Positions 13,241 through 24,111 of a DNA stretch of 64,000 nucleotides are shown in pieces; position 1 is the stretch's first letter, and the number at the start of each line of letters is the position of its first letter. Source of the stretch: Linepithema humile (lineage: Eukaryota; Arthropoda; Insecta; Hymenoptera; Formicidae); the NCBI RefSeq assembly GCF_040581485.1, contig NC_090128.1, forward strand, positions 2,046,001 through 2,110,000, read 5' to 3'. The notes beneath the pieces are model-generated. The model did no database searches. It was not told the origin of the DNA and saw nothing but the letters and a program-made list of their open reading frames with translations. The position numbers were made by a program, and so were the translations under genes.

Positions 13241-14590
13241 TCGGAACTTGAACGTCCTCCGGAGAAACAGAAAGGAAACAGTCCTCACGGCGATTGCCAA
13301 TTTCACGTTCCTCCAGGATCCGAGGAGGGGGGGGGAGGGGGAGAGTAGACACACACTTTCGCCCGTATCAATTGATAAACACACGAAGTGCGAGGGCGCG
13401 AAACGAACGGTTTCGTCTCGAACGTATTACCCGCGTAATTCACGCACGCACGCACGCAGGCTGTCACGCACGTACAGCCGGTATTTGCCGTTGTCAGTCC
13501 TCTACGAGAGGCACGCACGCATCGCGTTGGCCACTGGCAGCTGTCACTCACGGATTGCCCGTGAAAACGTCGCGGCCCGAAGTGGCATAGCGAATCACGG
13601 GGAGACAGAGACAGCGGGAGAGACAGGCGAGAAGGCAAGGAAGAGGGAGAGGGAAAGGGAGAGGGAGAAGGAGAGAAAGATGGAGAGCGAGATCGCGGCG
13701 AGTGAGAGATCAGGGTGAAAGGGGGAGGAAGAGGGAGAGAAAGAGAAAGAGCATGCACATGCACACACCAGGGGGCACTGCGATGGCGGCGGCTGGATGG
13801 GCCGTACTCCGTTGCGGACGGTGGCGCAAAGCGATTAAGCGATTTTGTTGTGGACCTCGATTCTTCCCTTCGTCGGCTCTCTCTTCCCGGCTTTCCACTT
13901 CTCCCGCGCACGCTTGCCGCCTTTCGCCTCTCCCGCGCCGGCTGCGCTTACGCCACGAACGCGCCCTAGAACGGAAACCCGGCTTTTTACTCCCGCTACG
14001 CGTCGCGCGATCCCCACCGCCGGCCAATGCCGTGACGACATGCCGTCGGGAACGACAGGGCCGAACGATCGGTTTCGCGCGTGGGTGCTCAAACGAGGGC
14101 TCCATGCTGGTATGTTCAGAATGAATATAAAGTTTGGGAATTCGAGTTCGAGCTAATACACATTTATATTCGAGTTAACCTTTGTCTAAAAATTGTTGTA
14201 TCATGTGAGAAAAGTATTTCGCTAATATTTTATACAAGATATATTCAGAAAACTGTAACGTTTCATAAAGAAATAAGTAATATTAATGATCACTCTCTTA
14301 ATAATTTCTAAATAGTTACCGGGACGTGTGTAGGTGCTGTTAAAATGTTTCCTTATAATCGCGTAAAAGAGAGTTGTTATATGCAAATAAGATCTTGTTT
14401 CGATAATCCAGCGCTCGAGTAGTTCCGGAAGAAAGACAACACGTCCCAGTTCCATAATCTTACCGGTATAATGCGATAAACTTATTTTTTAACCTAAATA
14501 TAGAATACACAGATACAGTTAACGAATAGCTTTACTCGAATGTAAACAATGTATGAAGAATTCTATCAATTATAGGTGCATTTAGAATTT
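13241..14590. other. GC/GA-rich upstream block
   Basis: The block contains a GCACGCAC tract near 13443, a purine-rich run at about 13600-13760, and CpG-rich sequence to about 14100, followed by AT-rich DNA. Overlapping frames on all strands (up to 202 codons) are compositional. It may be part of a distal promoter or CpG-rich regulatory region of lola; this is inference from position only. Confidence 0.4.
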
Positions 14591-15330
14591 TAATGTCATT
14601 ATCCATCGTGTTTATCACAACATTTATCGTAATAAATGTTATTACCCTGCATCCTCGAAACGCCGGTAATCTTGCGACGATCCTTGGCCGTTCTCCTTCC
14701 AGCCTCTACCATCGTCTTCCTTCGATGCGCAGAAGACGCGTTAACGCATTCTGCGCCGCGTCTGGCTGCGACGGGACAAGCCGTTTCCGCGCGTACGGCG
14801 TTATCCTCTCGCACACTCTCGCAGAAACTGATCGATCGTAAGCGCGTCGAGCGCCGTACGGCCATTGTGTAAAAAGGACCCATGACGCTCGGATAGTGCA
14901 CGCTGAGGAGTGGACGCATAGTTTCTCCCAAGTTCGCCCTCTTGTGATATTTAGACTGTGCCAATATAGGTGAGTACGAACACGTCGTTTTCTTACCTGC
15001 TCGCTGTTATCCGGTTCGCGGCTGCGAAAACGCGATTGCGGAGAACGCAGTCCAGTGGAAAGTTCGCGGAAAATCAGGTCGTGTTCCGCCATACCACGTT
15101 TCCGCGTTCTTGCGTCGTCGCCGGATAAATCGCATGTTTCTTTTGACGTCCAGAAGCGTACGGTAAAGTCGTTCCAGCGTGAAATACTGGGCATCCGCGA
15201 GATCGGCTCGATCGAGTTTTCCAGAGCTTTTTTCGAAGGTTTTCGCCATTTTGTCTCTCCCGAGACCACGAAGTCGGCCATTACGTATACGCGTACCAGA
15301 TTGCAATCCTAGGCCGGTTGATGACGTATG
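14591..15330. other. Possible 5' exon region with opposed splice donors
   Basis: CpG-rich segment upstream of lola. On the plus strand a donor-like ATAG|GTGAGTA lies at 14969/14970. On the minus strand a strong donor-like GCAG|GTAAGA lies at 14997/14996, preceded by a 95-codon open frame starting at an ATG at 15281. A second minus-strand ATG at 15249 has context CAAAATGG. Either a lola non-coding 5' exon or a divergent gene could start here; neither can be proved from sequence alone. Confidence 0.3.
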
Positions 15331-17650
15331 AGAACGCGGCGAAATTTTAAGTGCGTTCGTTTTTCACAAGTGTATTCGTTTTTCGTCATTAATCGTCTTC
15401 TTGTCTGGACATCTATAAAACGTGCGGAGATTCAGGAAACTATTTCTCCATTAGTTAAATTAAAAAAAAAAAAGAAAAAAAAAAACGACGGAGGTTATTG
15501 CACTTTAAGCGGGTTATCGTGTAATAAAAGTAATGTGCGGCTCTTTCAAGTCGTCGTTTCTGCGGCAAAGTTGTGAACACACTTGTATATATATTCACGT
15601 TTTAAAGTGTTTAGTGATTTACGGTCTGCAGTATGCAACGTAATACACAGGTGATGAGAAATTTAAACCAATTGTAATGCATATTTACATTTGCGATTTA
15701 AATTAGCGTCTGAGTGTACGTGTAGTATATGCTTTTATTCGTATCGCACTTGTAAACATCGCACGGCAAATTAAAACTAATACAAAGACACGTTGCTACA
15801 TGATGTAGCTAGTGTAATTGTTTGCAAATCCTGGCGATTTCTCGAACATAAAGTAATCTTTAATTCAATTATGACAAGTGATGCAACGTGAATATCAATC
15901 ATTTTTGTTACATAACATAGTTCTTATTATCGAACGTGCAATTATCGTGGTAATATCGTGTTGTGATTGTTGATTATATTTCGCGTTACACCCAATTTGC
16001 TCGTATCACATATACGTTGTGTTATCGCTTATATGAGATGCACTTCGCCAAATCGACAATCACTAAAAATAGAATAGTGATTGAGGTCGAGTATGAGAGA
16101 TTCGGGAAAGCGTCAGCCATAACTATTAAATGACGCACGGTGAAAAGCGAGAGAACGCCCGCCATGATTATTTGACGTCAAATTTCCCAATATTAACACA
16201 ATTACCCCGATAAAATTTCTTAACGATAATGTCTACAGTGTGAGATATCGTAATAAGGAGCTTTAATCAAATTTTTTTCAAGCGCGATTGTTTGTTTTGA
16301 TCGTCGAGGTGTGATAAGAGGTGCGATCGACTTATTTCAAATAGAATTGTACGATGGTGTATAGTACGAAAGGATTTTTAAGAGAGTCTTCTTGCAGTCC
16401 TTGACCATATCATATCAACTGTTTTTACTCGTTTTAATATCGCAATTAAATAGCTGTTGTTAACATGCAGTTAGTCAAATACCTGGAATTTTTGTGATTG
16501 TATTTTTTATTCCATTATTTACTTCGAGATAAAACGTAATAAAATAATAAAGGTAAAATTGAATGGAGTTATGTCATATATAATGACAGACCAACAAATA
16601 GCAGACATTACATATAATAACGAAAATGTTGATAATGTAGCATTTTCTCATAAAACAATGTGTTATAAAACTTTTCACATGCCTTGCAGCTTTTACAAAT
16701 ATAATTACTTACTTATTTTAAAATATAAATATTTAATTTTAGATGAGAAAATATTAATGTTAGTATACAGAAAATATCAACATTGATGTATGAAAGTATT
16801 GATTCCAATTCAAAAATTATTTAAAATTCTTAATTCAGAAGATTTCTCACATTCGAAATGAAGTTGTTTTGGGTAAATTACACAATAATTAGAATGAATA
16901 AAATTAAGATAAAATTACATAAACATTTGCATAAGAAATATGACTGAGATTTCATATCTATTGATATAAGAAAATATTGATTCTAATTAAAAAATTATCT
17001 AAAATTCTTATTTTAGAAGAATTCTCACATTCGAAATGAAGTTTTGTAGATAAACTACACAATAATTTTTTTAGCATGAATAAAATTAAAATAAAATTAC
17101 ATAATTATTTGCATAAGAAATATGACTGAGATTTTATATATGTTATTTCCAATGGTCTATTGTTATGTTGTAATCATAATTACTCGTCCAATTAAGACAT
17201 CTATAAAACCGTAACGCATAACTTAAATAGATCATTAGTGCAAATTTTTAATTGTTAATCGTGATTTATTGCAATCGTATGACTAAGCAATTTATGCCTA
17301 TTTATGCCAAAAATGAATACGTAATGAAAAATTTATTACACAATATTCTTTTTTATCATGCTTAATGTGTTCCTTTTTTTATTATGCGTTTTTACTTACA
17401 AGAAACATTAGACATTAGAAACGTAATTAAAAAATAATTTGAAAAACAGAAATTCCAATTTAAGATTAATATGAGATAGTTGTGCTGTAAGTAATGTGAG
17501 ATTGAGATAAAACTAACTATGATAAAATAAGGGATTAAAATTTTTCACTGTTGGCAATGATTGACCTTAGAATACATGTAATTTAGGGAAATTTATTTTT
17601 CAGTGCTTGGCTATATTGCATTTATAATCCGTAGATTATATGTAATAAAT
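15331..17650. other. AT-rich upstream or first-intron sequence
   Basis: No coding frames of note. The segment contains a near-tandem duplication at about 16796-17145, listed separately, and is otherwise ordinary AT-rich insect intron-like DNA. Confidence 0.5.
16796..17145. repeat. Diverged tandem duplication, unit about 178-182 bp
   Basis: The block starting attgattcc at 16798 is repeated from 16976 (attgattct). Further matches keep the same order: attcgaaatgaag at 16851 and 17029, and gcataagaaatatgactgag at 16929 and 17111. The offset moves from 178 to 182 through small indels. Both copies are AT-rich and non-coding. This is an old local duplication with no terminal inverted repeats seen. 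Confidence 0.8.
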
Positions 17651-18527
17651 TCTATGAAATGTTAGATGCGCTTATTGGAAAGGAGTCGACCATTTCTATC
17701 TCATACTATACATATTTCGGTTTTGTCGGCATCAGGGATATATCCTCGATCACGTCGCAGTAGCGAATTTAAGCAGCGCGCATGTGCATCGTTTTTCTGC
17801 CTTTTTCCTTCTTGCTCGTTCCGGGACGCGTTTCGTCCGCGCATGTGTGGACGTCTGCGCCCTCTGACGACGATTTGAGCGAAAGAACCGAAAGGCGTTG
17901 AGCTGCGCCATTCTCGAAAAGGGCAGCGCACGAGGCGTACGCCGGGCCTGGGACGCTCCACGCTGTTTTTACTTTTCACCGACTCCATTGCTGTGATATT
18001 AGATTGTTTTTTATCCGCTTGTTAGGTGAGTGAGCTAAACATATTTAATCGTGCGCGATTAATGCGATACGCTTGTAGAGTTACGCGGCGAGTCCTGTGA
18101 ATTCGCGGGTGACATGGCGCGGCGGGCGGGTCCATGAGATGGCCGAGTGCTTTCGATCCGCGGCGAGATGAGCTATATCGAGTCATTCGCGTCACGCATT
18201 CTCGTCTGCGATACTGGGGTTTGTGCGAATTTCCCGTGTGAAGTAGCGGCCGTTTGCGATTTCAGTGCTTATTGTCCAGACGCGACGCTCGAGCGCGGGG
18301 AATTCGGTCGGTGTGAGTGTACGCGCGCGCGCACGGAGATTGATCGCCGTGGTTTTCCTCGCGAGCTTTTCATTCGTCGCCATTTTGTCCGGGCGCGACC
18401 TCGTGAACCGCCATGTTGCGATCATCCACGTTTGCTACGTTTTTGTGGTTTCCAGGGGCATCGCGGGGCGGGAGGCACTTCGCGTCGTCGCACAATTCTT
18501 CCGAATTTTTTTCATCGTATCACTATA

Positions 18528-18568
<41 letters not shown>

Positions 18569-18720
18569 TTACTAACTGCGCTCGCGCAGTATGTGTTCTA
18601 TAATCGGAAAAATTATCTGTCATTGTTTTTCTTTCCGTGTGTATGCATGTACTCTGCATCGTCTGACGTAACGAGCGCTTACGCGAGATAACAATATAAA
18701 TAGATTACGCAATATATCGC
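17651..18720 (+). promoter_or_regulatory. Candidate lola promoter / 5' UTR exon region
   Basis: CpG content jumps here compared with the AT-rich sequence on the left. A donor-like TTAG|GTGAGTGAG lies at 18025/18026 and could end a non-coding first exon that splices to the acceptor at 19820. GCCATTTT (18379-18386) and GCCATGTT (18410-18417) match the YY1/Pho core. A TCAGT initiator-like word is at 18262. A (CT)n microsatellite occupies about 18533-18567. Drosophila lola has several alternative 5' non-coding exons; which of these sites is used here needs transcript data. Confidence 0.3.
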
Positions 18721-19820
18721 TTGCGGGTTGAGAAACAACTCTTTATCTCTTTTACTCTTAAATGTCCTCGCGACTGCGTATCGCTCTATTCCCCCCCGCA
18801 TATATCCAGTTCTTTCAGTTCCCCACCCTTGCCGACCGCGAGCCGTATGATCGATTTTCCGTATTTATTACGCGCTGCTAATGTAAATCGCGTTGACGTA
18901 AATCAACAATGATTCGTCTCGATTTTATTTCTTGCTCGTCTTGGGCGTTGACATGAAAATCGATACGTCGGGATGAAAATGCGTATCTTGATTTTTCATT
19001 CGCTCCATCGTTCGACAGTAAGCTTTTTGAGACTAAATCGTCAGAACTCGTTACATTATCTTGAGATAGATATTTCTGACATTTTTTGCGGTTTTTGCTA
19101 TTTTTGATAAAATTATTTTTCACCGGTTACATCAAGTTTTCATTCCGTTTTTGTTATTTTCTATGCATTGTAAATTGGTGTAGAATATTTCGCGACCATA
19201 AAATATAAAAGTTTTCGAATCTACGAAAAGGTTTTGACGGCGCCGGTGAAAAAGGTGGTGATAGTCATTCCTGAGACCTAGGGGCCTTCGTTGTCGCTGT
19301 TGCGCAAACTGTGTGCGCAGTTGAAACGCTTTAGCTGCGCGTGCGCGATGCTTGCGCGTCCTCCTGCATCATCCCCACCAGATAGTCCATTACCGTTACG
19401 AGACACGCACAAAGGAAAAGGCCAGGAGAGTGATCCGACCGACGCGCTTGCATCGCACACGGCCATTTTGGAAGCTTCAGCGCTTCGTTGCGGAGCTTTT
19501 CGCCTCCGTCGTCCTCCCGCGAGGGCCGCGTGCGAAAAGGGGAAAAGAACAGGGTGAGACGGAACCGTCTGACCGATAACCGAAAGTCAAAAAGCGTACT
19601 TTTACGGGTACATCGTCCGGCTCGATGTGCGCGATAAGAATCGGTCGCGGGAGGACGAGATAGCGTCGGGTTGGTCGACCGATCGATAGCACGTACAGAG
19701 AAACCGAGAGAGAAAACGAGACTTCCTCAGTAGGTTTCACATTCGTTGCATACCCGGTTTTTGTTTATCCGTTCGTTCGCCTGCTCGTCGTCATCTCGGC
19801 TTGTTTTATCATTTGTGCAG
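18721..19820 (+). other. Intron / UTR sequence before the coding start
   Basis: An AT-rich part to about 19210 is followed by a CpG-rich part to about 19740. GCCATTTT occurs at 19462-19469. The interval ends in an acceptor (tttgtgcag, last base 19820), so the BTB exon is spliced to an upstream non-coding exon and its UTR portion is only 27 bases (19821-19847). Confidence 0.6.
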
Positions 19821-19847
19821 AAACGAGGAAACGAAGCCAGAACTACC

Positions 19848-20021
19848 ATGGAGGACGACCAGCAATTCTGCCTAAGATGGAACAACCACCAGAGTACACT
19901 AATACAGAATTTCGACACACTCCTCGAGAGCGGTACGCTGGTCGACTGTACCCTGGCAGCGGAGGGGAAGACTCTCAAGGCCCACAAAGTAGTCCTCTCC
20001 GCATGCAGTCCATACTTTGAG
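19848..20021 (+). CDS. Lola constant exon 1: start codon and first half of BTB domain
   Basis: Encodes residues 1-58, beginning MEDDQQFCLRWNNHQ, the hallmark start of the insect tramtrack/lola BTB family. The BTB domain mediates homo- and heterodimerisation in the nucleus. Visible family residues include the charged-pocket Asp33, the AHK motif at 45-47 and CSPYF at 53-57. The ATG lies 28 bases after the acceptor at 19820 in a good context (accATGG). The exon ends with a complete GAG codon before GTGAGTG, so the following intron is phase 0. Relative to the fly protein as I recall it, substitutions are conservative. All isoforms should contain this exon. Confidence 0.96.
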
Positions 20022-20925
20022 GTGAGTGAAATGTTCACGCTTATTGCTATTTAATCCTGCAACATGTTAGTCTGATTTTCTCGAGTAGTTTGATAAAAAT
20101 TTTCTGTTTTTGAAGATTTACTGTGTGTGTATTCAGCTATTTCCTTTATATTCTTATATATATTACAACAAATTGTAGAACGGTGCGTTTATTTGGAAAT
20201 GTAGCTTAAATAAGTAATGTTGACAACGTTTTATCAATGGTAATTTCTTAGCTGCTTATTGGTGATAAGATAAATTGAAAAAACTATATTACAGGATAAT
20301 GATTATTACAAATTATAATTTTTTGTCATATATAGCTTCTTTGTCCTGTTGGTTTGTTGGGTTAGATCAATACGAAATATGTTAAGAGGGAGTGAGATAG
20401 TCTGTTGAGAAGCGAGAGGAAAAGAGGGAGGGGGATTTCAAGTTGAAACAAGATGGCCGTGCTTGTTGAACATTGCCTGGGCAAGAGTGTAGTGCAGTGG
20501 GGGAGGGAGAGTGGGGGAGCAAAAGCCTGAAGCCTCCCTCCTCCTAGGTCCTCTTGATCAATACAGGGAAAGCAAGATGGCTGATTTCCAGGGCACTCGC
20601 CCTGGGATTTTACCCTGATATGGGTGGGGATGCAAAGAGGAGGCTGTTGCAGCAATTGAATGATACTTTATAAAAATTAATAACACTTGAATTAATCTAT
20701 CGTTCTGAAGATAGCTTTATCTTCTATTTGCGGCATAGCAACACATAATATACTTTATAAACAATATCTTATTCAAAATTTATTGCATTTAATTTTTAAA
20801 TGTTAATATCTTATGGGAAATGGCTGAAGCAACATTTATATTTTGGAAATAAATGCTCAACATCTGTATAGATGTTAGTATCATAGCTGCTTATCTGAAA
20901 AGAATATTTTGTTTCGTATTTACAG
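20022..20925 (+). other. Intron 1 of the lola coding region
   Basis: A 904-base intron inside the BTB domain, from GTGAGT to tttacag. Its middle (about 20380-20660) is markedly purine-rich and contains two AAGATGGC words (20450-20457 and 20574-20581), which are the reverse of the YY1/Pho core. The minus-strand frame across this block is compositional. Confidence 0.8.
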
Positions 20926-21320
20926 TGCCTCCTCAGCGAACACTACGACAAGCACCCAGTCTTCATACTCAAGGATGTTAAATTCAAAGAACTAAAGGCG
21001 ATGATGGACTATATGTATAGGGGGGAAGTTAATATTTCCCAAGACCAATTGGCAGCACTTTTAAAAGCCGCTGAGTCACTGCAAATTAAGGGCCTTTCGG
21101 AAAGTAAAACAGCTGGCAGTGATAAGACGGAATCCAGGCCACAGAAAACCGTCTGCACCGTGCAACCGACAGCACCATCGTTAGACATTCCACACGCGTC
21201 TTCCGGTCTGACGATAGAAAAGAACAAAGTTCCTAGGCAGACGCAAAGTTCCGTGGGGGATATCCCCGTGGATACGGATAGTCCTCAGGGGTTAAAAAGG
21301 GGTCTTACCTCCTCCTCTAG
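20926..21320 (+). CDS. Lola constant exon 2: second half of BTB domain and linker
   Basis: Starts in phase 0 with CLLSEHYDKHP and continues with VFILKDVKF and MMDYMYRGEVNISQDQL, the highly conserved BTB helices of the ttk family. It encodes residues 59-189 plus two bases of codon 190. BTB homology ends near residue 115 (KAAESLQIKGLS). The remainder is a Ser/Thr/Pro-rich, probably disordered linker. The exon ends at AG|GTAAGTG (phase 2). It supplies the part of the dimer interface that exon 1 lacks, so the BTB cannot fold unless both exons are joined. Confidence 0.96.
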
Positions 21321-21417
21321 GTAAGTGAATTAAAGAAAAAAGAGGTTTAGACTTGAAAGTAAGTTTTTTACAGTTTGAAAATGTTGCTAACAAATGTTCT
21401 CCATCTTGATCGTGCAG

Positions 21418-21670
21418 GGAAGGCTCGCCGCAAAGTCCAATATCGAGAAAAAGAAAAAGGTTTCGAAGAAGAAGCTTAGACGAAGAAAACACTATAGAAA
21501 ATCAAGATGCATCGAGTTCCAGTGATATTCAGACTCAACAACAAATGGGTATACCGGCGCTTGGAATCGCGCCTGTGGCGGACGAAAAAACACACGCAGA
21601 TTCGGCTGATACTCTCGGCAGGTCAGCTTTAATGACGCAGTTGACGAAATCCGCCGACGAGATGTTGCAG
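21418..21670 (+). CDS. Lola constant exon 3: basic patch (putative NLS) and linker
   Basis: The acceptor cgtgcag ends at 21417 after a 97-base intron. The first base completes Arg190 and 84 full codons follow (residues 191-274). Near the start is RKRKRFRRR (about residues 200-208), a strong candidate nuclear localisation signal, preceded by two SP dipeptides that could be phosphorylated. The rest is Ser/Gln-rich and then an Ala/Asp-containing segment ending ADEMLQ. The donor is CAG|GTAAAC, phase 0. No enzymatic domain is present. Confidence 0.93.
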
Positions 21671-21926
21671 GTAAACACGCGACGAATTTTTCTGTCTTTC
21701 GCCAACGCTCTAATGGAGGCTGTCGCAAAAAAGCGCTGTTTTCTTTCGCTACGTTGGTAGAGGAATATTTCGTACATTATCCTACTGTCTTGGATTTATT
21801 CTTTTATTATCATTACAGTGCGGAAACGGTGCGAGACACTTTTTTTCTGTGAATTATTTGAGTTGATTCTTTCTATAAGATTCTTTGATGCTTCCGCGAT
21901 CTCTAATGAATCTTATTATTCTGTAG

Positions 21927-22101
21927 CTGCCACTTGAAAAACCCGAGCCAAATGATAATCTCATCGAGCCAAAGTCTGAATACGAGGACCCTGAGGAGGC
22001 TGTCGAAGACCTGACGCTAGACGATGATATGAATGATCTTAACGACATGGAGCAGGACACAAATAGAGCTGGACCGTCACACGATCCCACCCAACACCCC
22101 G
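21927..22101 (+). CDS. Lola constant exon 4: acidic segment
   Basis: The acceptor ttctgtag ends at 21926. The exon encodes 58 codons (residues 275-332) and one extra base. The sequence is acidic (EPKSEYEDPEEAVEDLTLDD, then DMNDLNDMEQD) and ends AGPSHDPTQHP. Acidic stretches of this kind often contact cofactors, but no specific partner can be read from the sequence. The donor is CCCG|GTAAGT, leaving phase 1. This exon can join either the psq-type terminal exon at 22597 or constant exon 5 at 23971, since both need the same phase. Confidence 0.93.
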
Positions 22102-22596
22102 GTAAGTGTATAATCTTATCGATCGTTATTGATTTTTCGTTTTATCGTAGCGGAATACAGGGTTTATTTCTCTCAATTATACAATGCGTAATGACGTGCG
22201 TTTGAATTTGCGCATCGCTAAATAGCGTGTCGCGTGTAAGAGTATGATGGAGAGCATACATATAGCAAATGATTTGCGTTATATATGAAATTACATGTTC
22301 TGGAGAGTCAACGACAGCAGCGAATCTTCGATCCAAATAAACTTTTTGGATCGAAGCGGAGCTCGACGTCTTGCACGATTGGATAGTGATTCTTGAACGG
22401 AAGCCGCGATATTGCCGGGGTCGTGTTACAGTCAATGTTTCTCGTTTGATCGTAGATAGGAAGGGGGTTGGTTTGTGCGTTGTGAACGATTGAGTAGCTT
22501 CGGTGTCGCGGAATCGTTTCGTTGTTTTGTTTGTTATCTGTTAAAACGGGACGTGTAACAAATTGGCCGACACTAGCTTAGGTTTCCTCGTTGCAG
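22102..22596 (+). other. Intron between constant exon 4 and the psq exon
   Basis: A 495-base intron starting GTAAGT and ending tcctcgttgcag. Nothing else is recognised in it; the minus-strand frame across 22142-22435 has no domain. Confidence 0.7.
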
Positions 22597-22961
22597 GTAG
22601 GGGGGCGGGAGCGCGGTCTCGGTCGAGAGCGAATTTGAGTAGTGGCGATGGTGGTGCCCTATGGGCTTCGCATTTCCTCGAATGTAAAAAAGTGCCAAAC
22701 ATGAGGCGGCCACGCCCGGACGTTGACGTAGGCGCGTTGCTTAAATCACTGGCGAACAAGCAGGGCAGAAAGTATAGTTTAGATTCGGTTAAAATGTCCC
22801 TGGAGGCAATATTGCAACAGGGAGTTAGCACCACTCAGGCGTCCGAGATGTACGGCATTAATCGCTCAACGCTGCAGTTCTATTTGAAAAAATTGAACGT
22901 CGTCAGGAGGAGATGGAGACAGCAACCCACTAACACTCCTGTCCAGCCTAGACAGACTTAG
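22597..22961 (+). CDS. Alternative terminal exon with Pipsqueak-type helix-turn-helix
   Basis: The acceptor gttgcag ends at 22596. The first two bases complete a Gly codon with the G left by exon 4 (phase 1), giving a 121-residue tail and an isoform of about 453 residues. After an Arg/Ser-rich lead, residues from RRPRPDVDVGALLKSLANKQ onward enter a psq-class HTH: YSLDSVKMSLEAILQQGVST, then ASEMYGINRSTLQFYLKKL, matching the helix-helix-turn-recognition-helix pattern of HTH_psq. The tail ends in a short basic and Pro/Gln region. It would replace zinc fingers with a different DNA-binding fold. A poly(A) signal AATAAA lies at 23706-23711. An alternative acceptor at 22692 is also in phase and would shorten the lead. 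The exon sits upstream of the last constant exon, unlike all the finger exons. Confidence 0.8.
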
Positions 22962-23970
22962 TGTGCGCGTGTGTATGCGCGCTGAGTACCCGTAGTGTCC
23001 TGTGCACTGCTCTTCTACGTCTAGTCCGAAGGCGAGCGAAGATCGTCAGTATTAAACAATCACTGTGTACTTTTATTTGAAACCTCTTTGGAGACTTGTT
23101 CAAATTCGGGATCTTATTCTTGGATCGTTCAGATCGAATGTACTGCGTAGAATGTTACTGCACACCGTCAAAACAGCATTCCTTCTTTGTTCCGCACTTT
23201 TAACGTTTGAATTCACTTTGGAATCGAAACTCCGACAAGAATCACTTCCGTACTCTGTCTGTTTAATAATAATAATAATCCAACGATATGCTAGTCAAAA
23301 TATGGTGAGCGACGTACAAAGTATTCCAACTTTGAATAGTCTGAAACTATCAGTATTATTTGTCTGTTCCTTAAGTGTTAGGTGTAGACTATTTAAAAAC
23401 TGTATATTATTTAAAATCGGTGTGATTGTGTATACGTGTGTGCTGCTGCCAGTGTGCGAGAATGATAAACTGTGGGCGGATATCCCACGTAACTTGCCAA
23501 ATATTACTTGCTGTAACGAGCCGTGAATATAGAGGGGCGATTAGGAGTGTATTATGTAATATAAATGTACTTTAAGCACTCCCATTGTATAAGGGAACAT
23601 CGTGCGACTTTCCGATCGTGAAGCCCTGTGTTTCGCTACATAAATCCTTGGTCGGTCTTACATATGCGCCCCAATATTTTTGTTCCCCTTTAAAAGAGTT
23701 TAATGAATAAAGCACTCTTTATTCCTAAAATACATTTCTCATTGACTTGGCTGTAAATCATTTAAGATTAAGGATTTCGAGTGAATCGATAACTAATCTT
23801 AATTTTAACTCTGTCTGAAACCTCGACAATGCCGCTGTTGATTCTGCGGCGATATTACGGCTCGTCGTGTTTATCACGCGTTGACATAGTTGCGAGAGGA
23901 AAATAAGCATCCAATGCGTTTTTTTTAGACGTTAAGACTTATCGGAGGATGGTATGTATTATTTTAGCAG
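22962..23970 (+). other. 3' UTR of the psq isoform and intron to constant exon 5
   Basis: The untranslated region probably runs to just past AATAAA at 23706-23711. A 153-codon open frame at 23065-23526 lies wholly within this UTR, is hydrophobic and Cys-containing, and has no recognisable domain, so I do not call it a gene. The interval ends in the tandem acceptor TAGCAG at 23965-23970. Confidence 0.65.
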
Positions 23971-24111
23971 GACTTGGCACGTGGCATATCACCGGTGACC
24001 GAAGTAACGCGGGGGGCGTCGTGGGTTCTGCGATAGGAGCACCAGGAGCGACAGATGAGGCCTTGTTAGCAGCTCAGGAAGCAGCGCAACAAGCTCATCG
24101 CGACTCGCAAG
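23971..24111 (+). CDS. Lola constant exon 5: last common exon
   Basis: Joined to exon 4 it reads HPG-LGTWHITGDRSN, then GGVVGSAIGAPGATDEALLA and an Ala/Gln-rich end (AAQEAAQQAHRDSQ). It encodes residues 333 (split) to 379 and leaves one base, G, before the donor GTAGGC. Every downstream variable exon therefore has to begin by completing a G-initial codon, and all those listed here do. The acceptor is a NAGNAG pair (TAG CAG). Using the upstream AG adds one codon and gives HPA-GLGTW. The Gly/Ala-rich composition suggests a flexible hinge between the BTB module and the DNA-binding tail. Confidence 0.9.

Noticed and set aside
13303..14124. Several overlapping 85-202 codon frames on both strands
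   Set aside because: GC/GA-rich composition keeps all frames open; no domain or consistent splice structure.
23065..23526. 153-codon frame downstream of the psq exon
   Set aside because: Lies within the probable 3' UTR of the psq isoform, before its AATAAA; hydrophobic with no recognisable domain.
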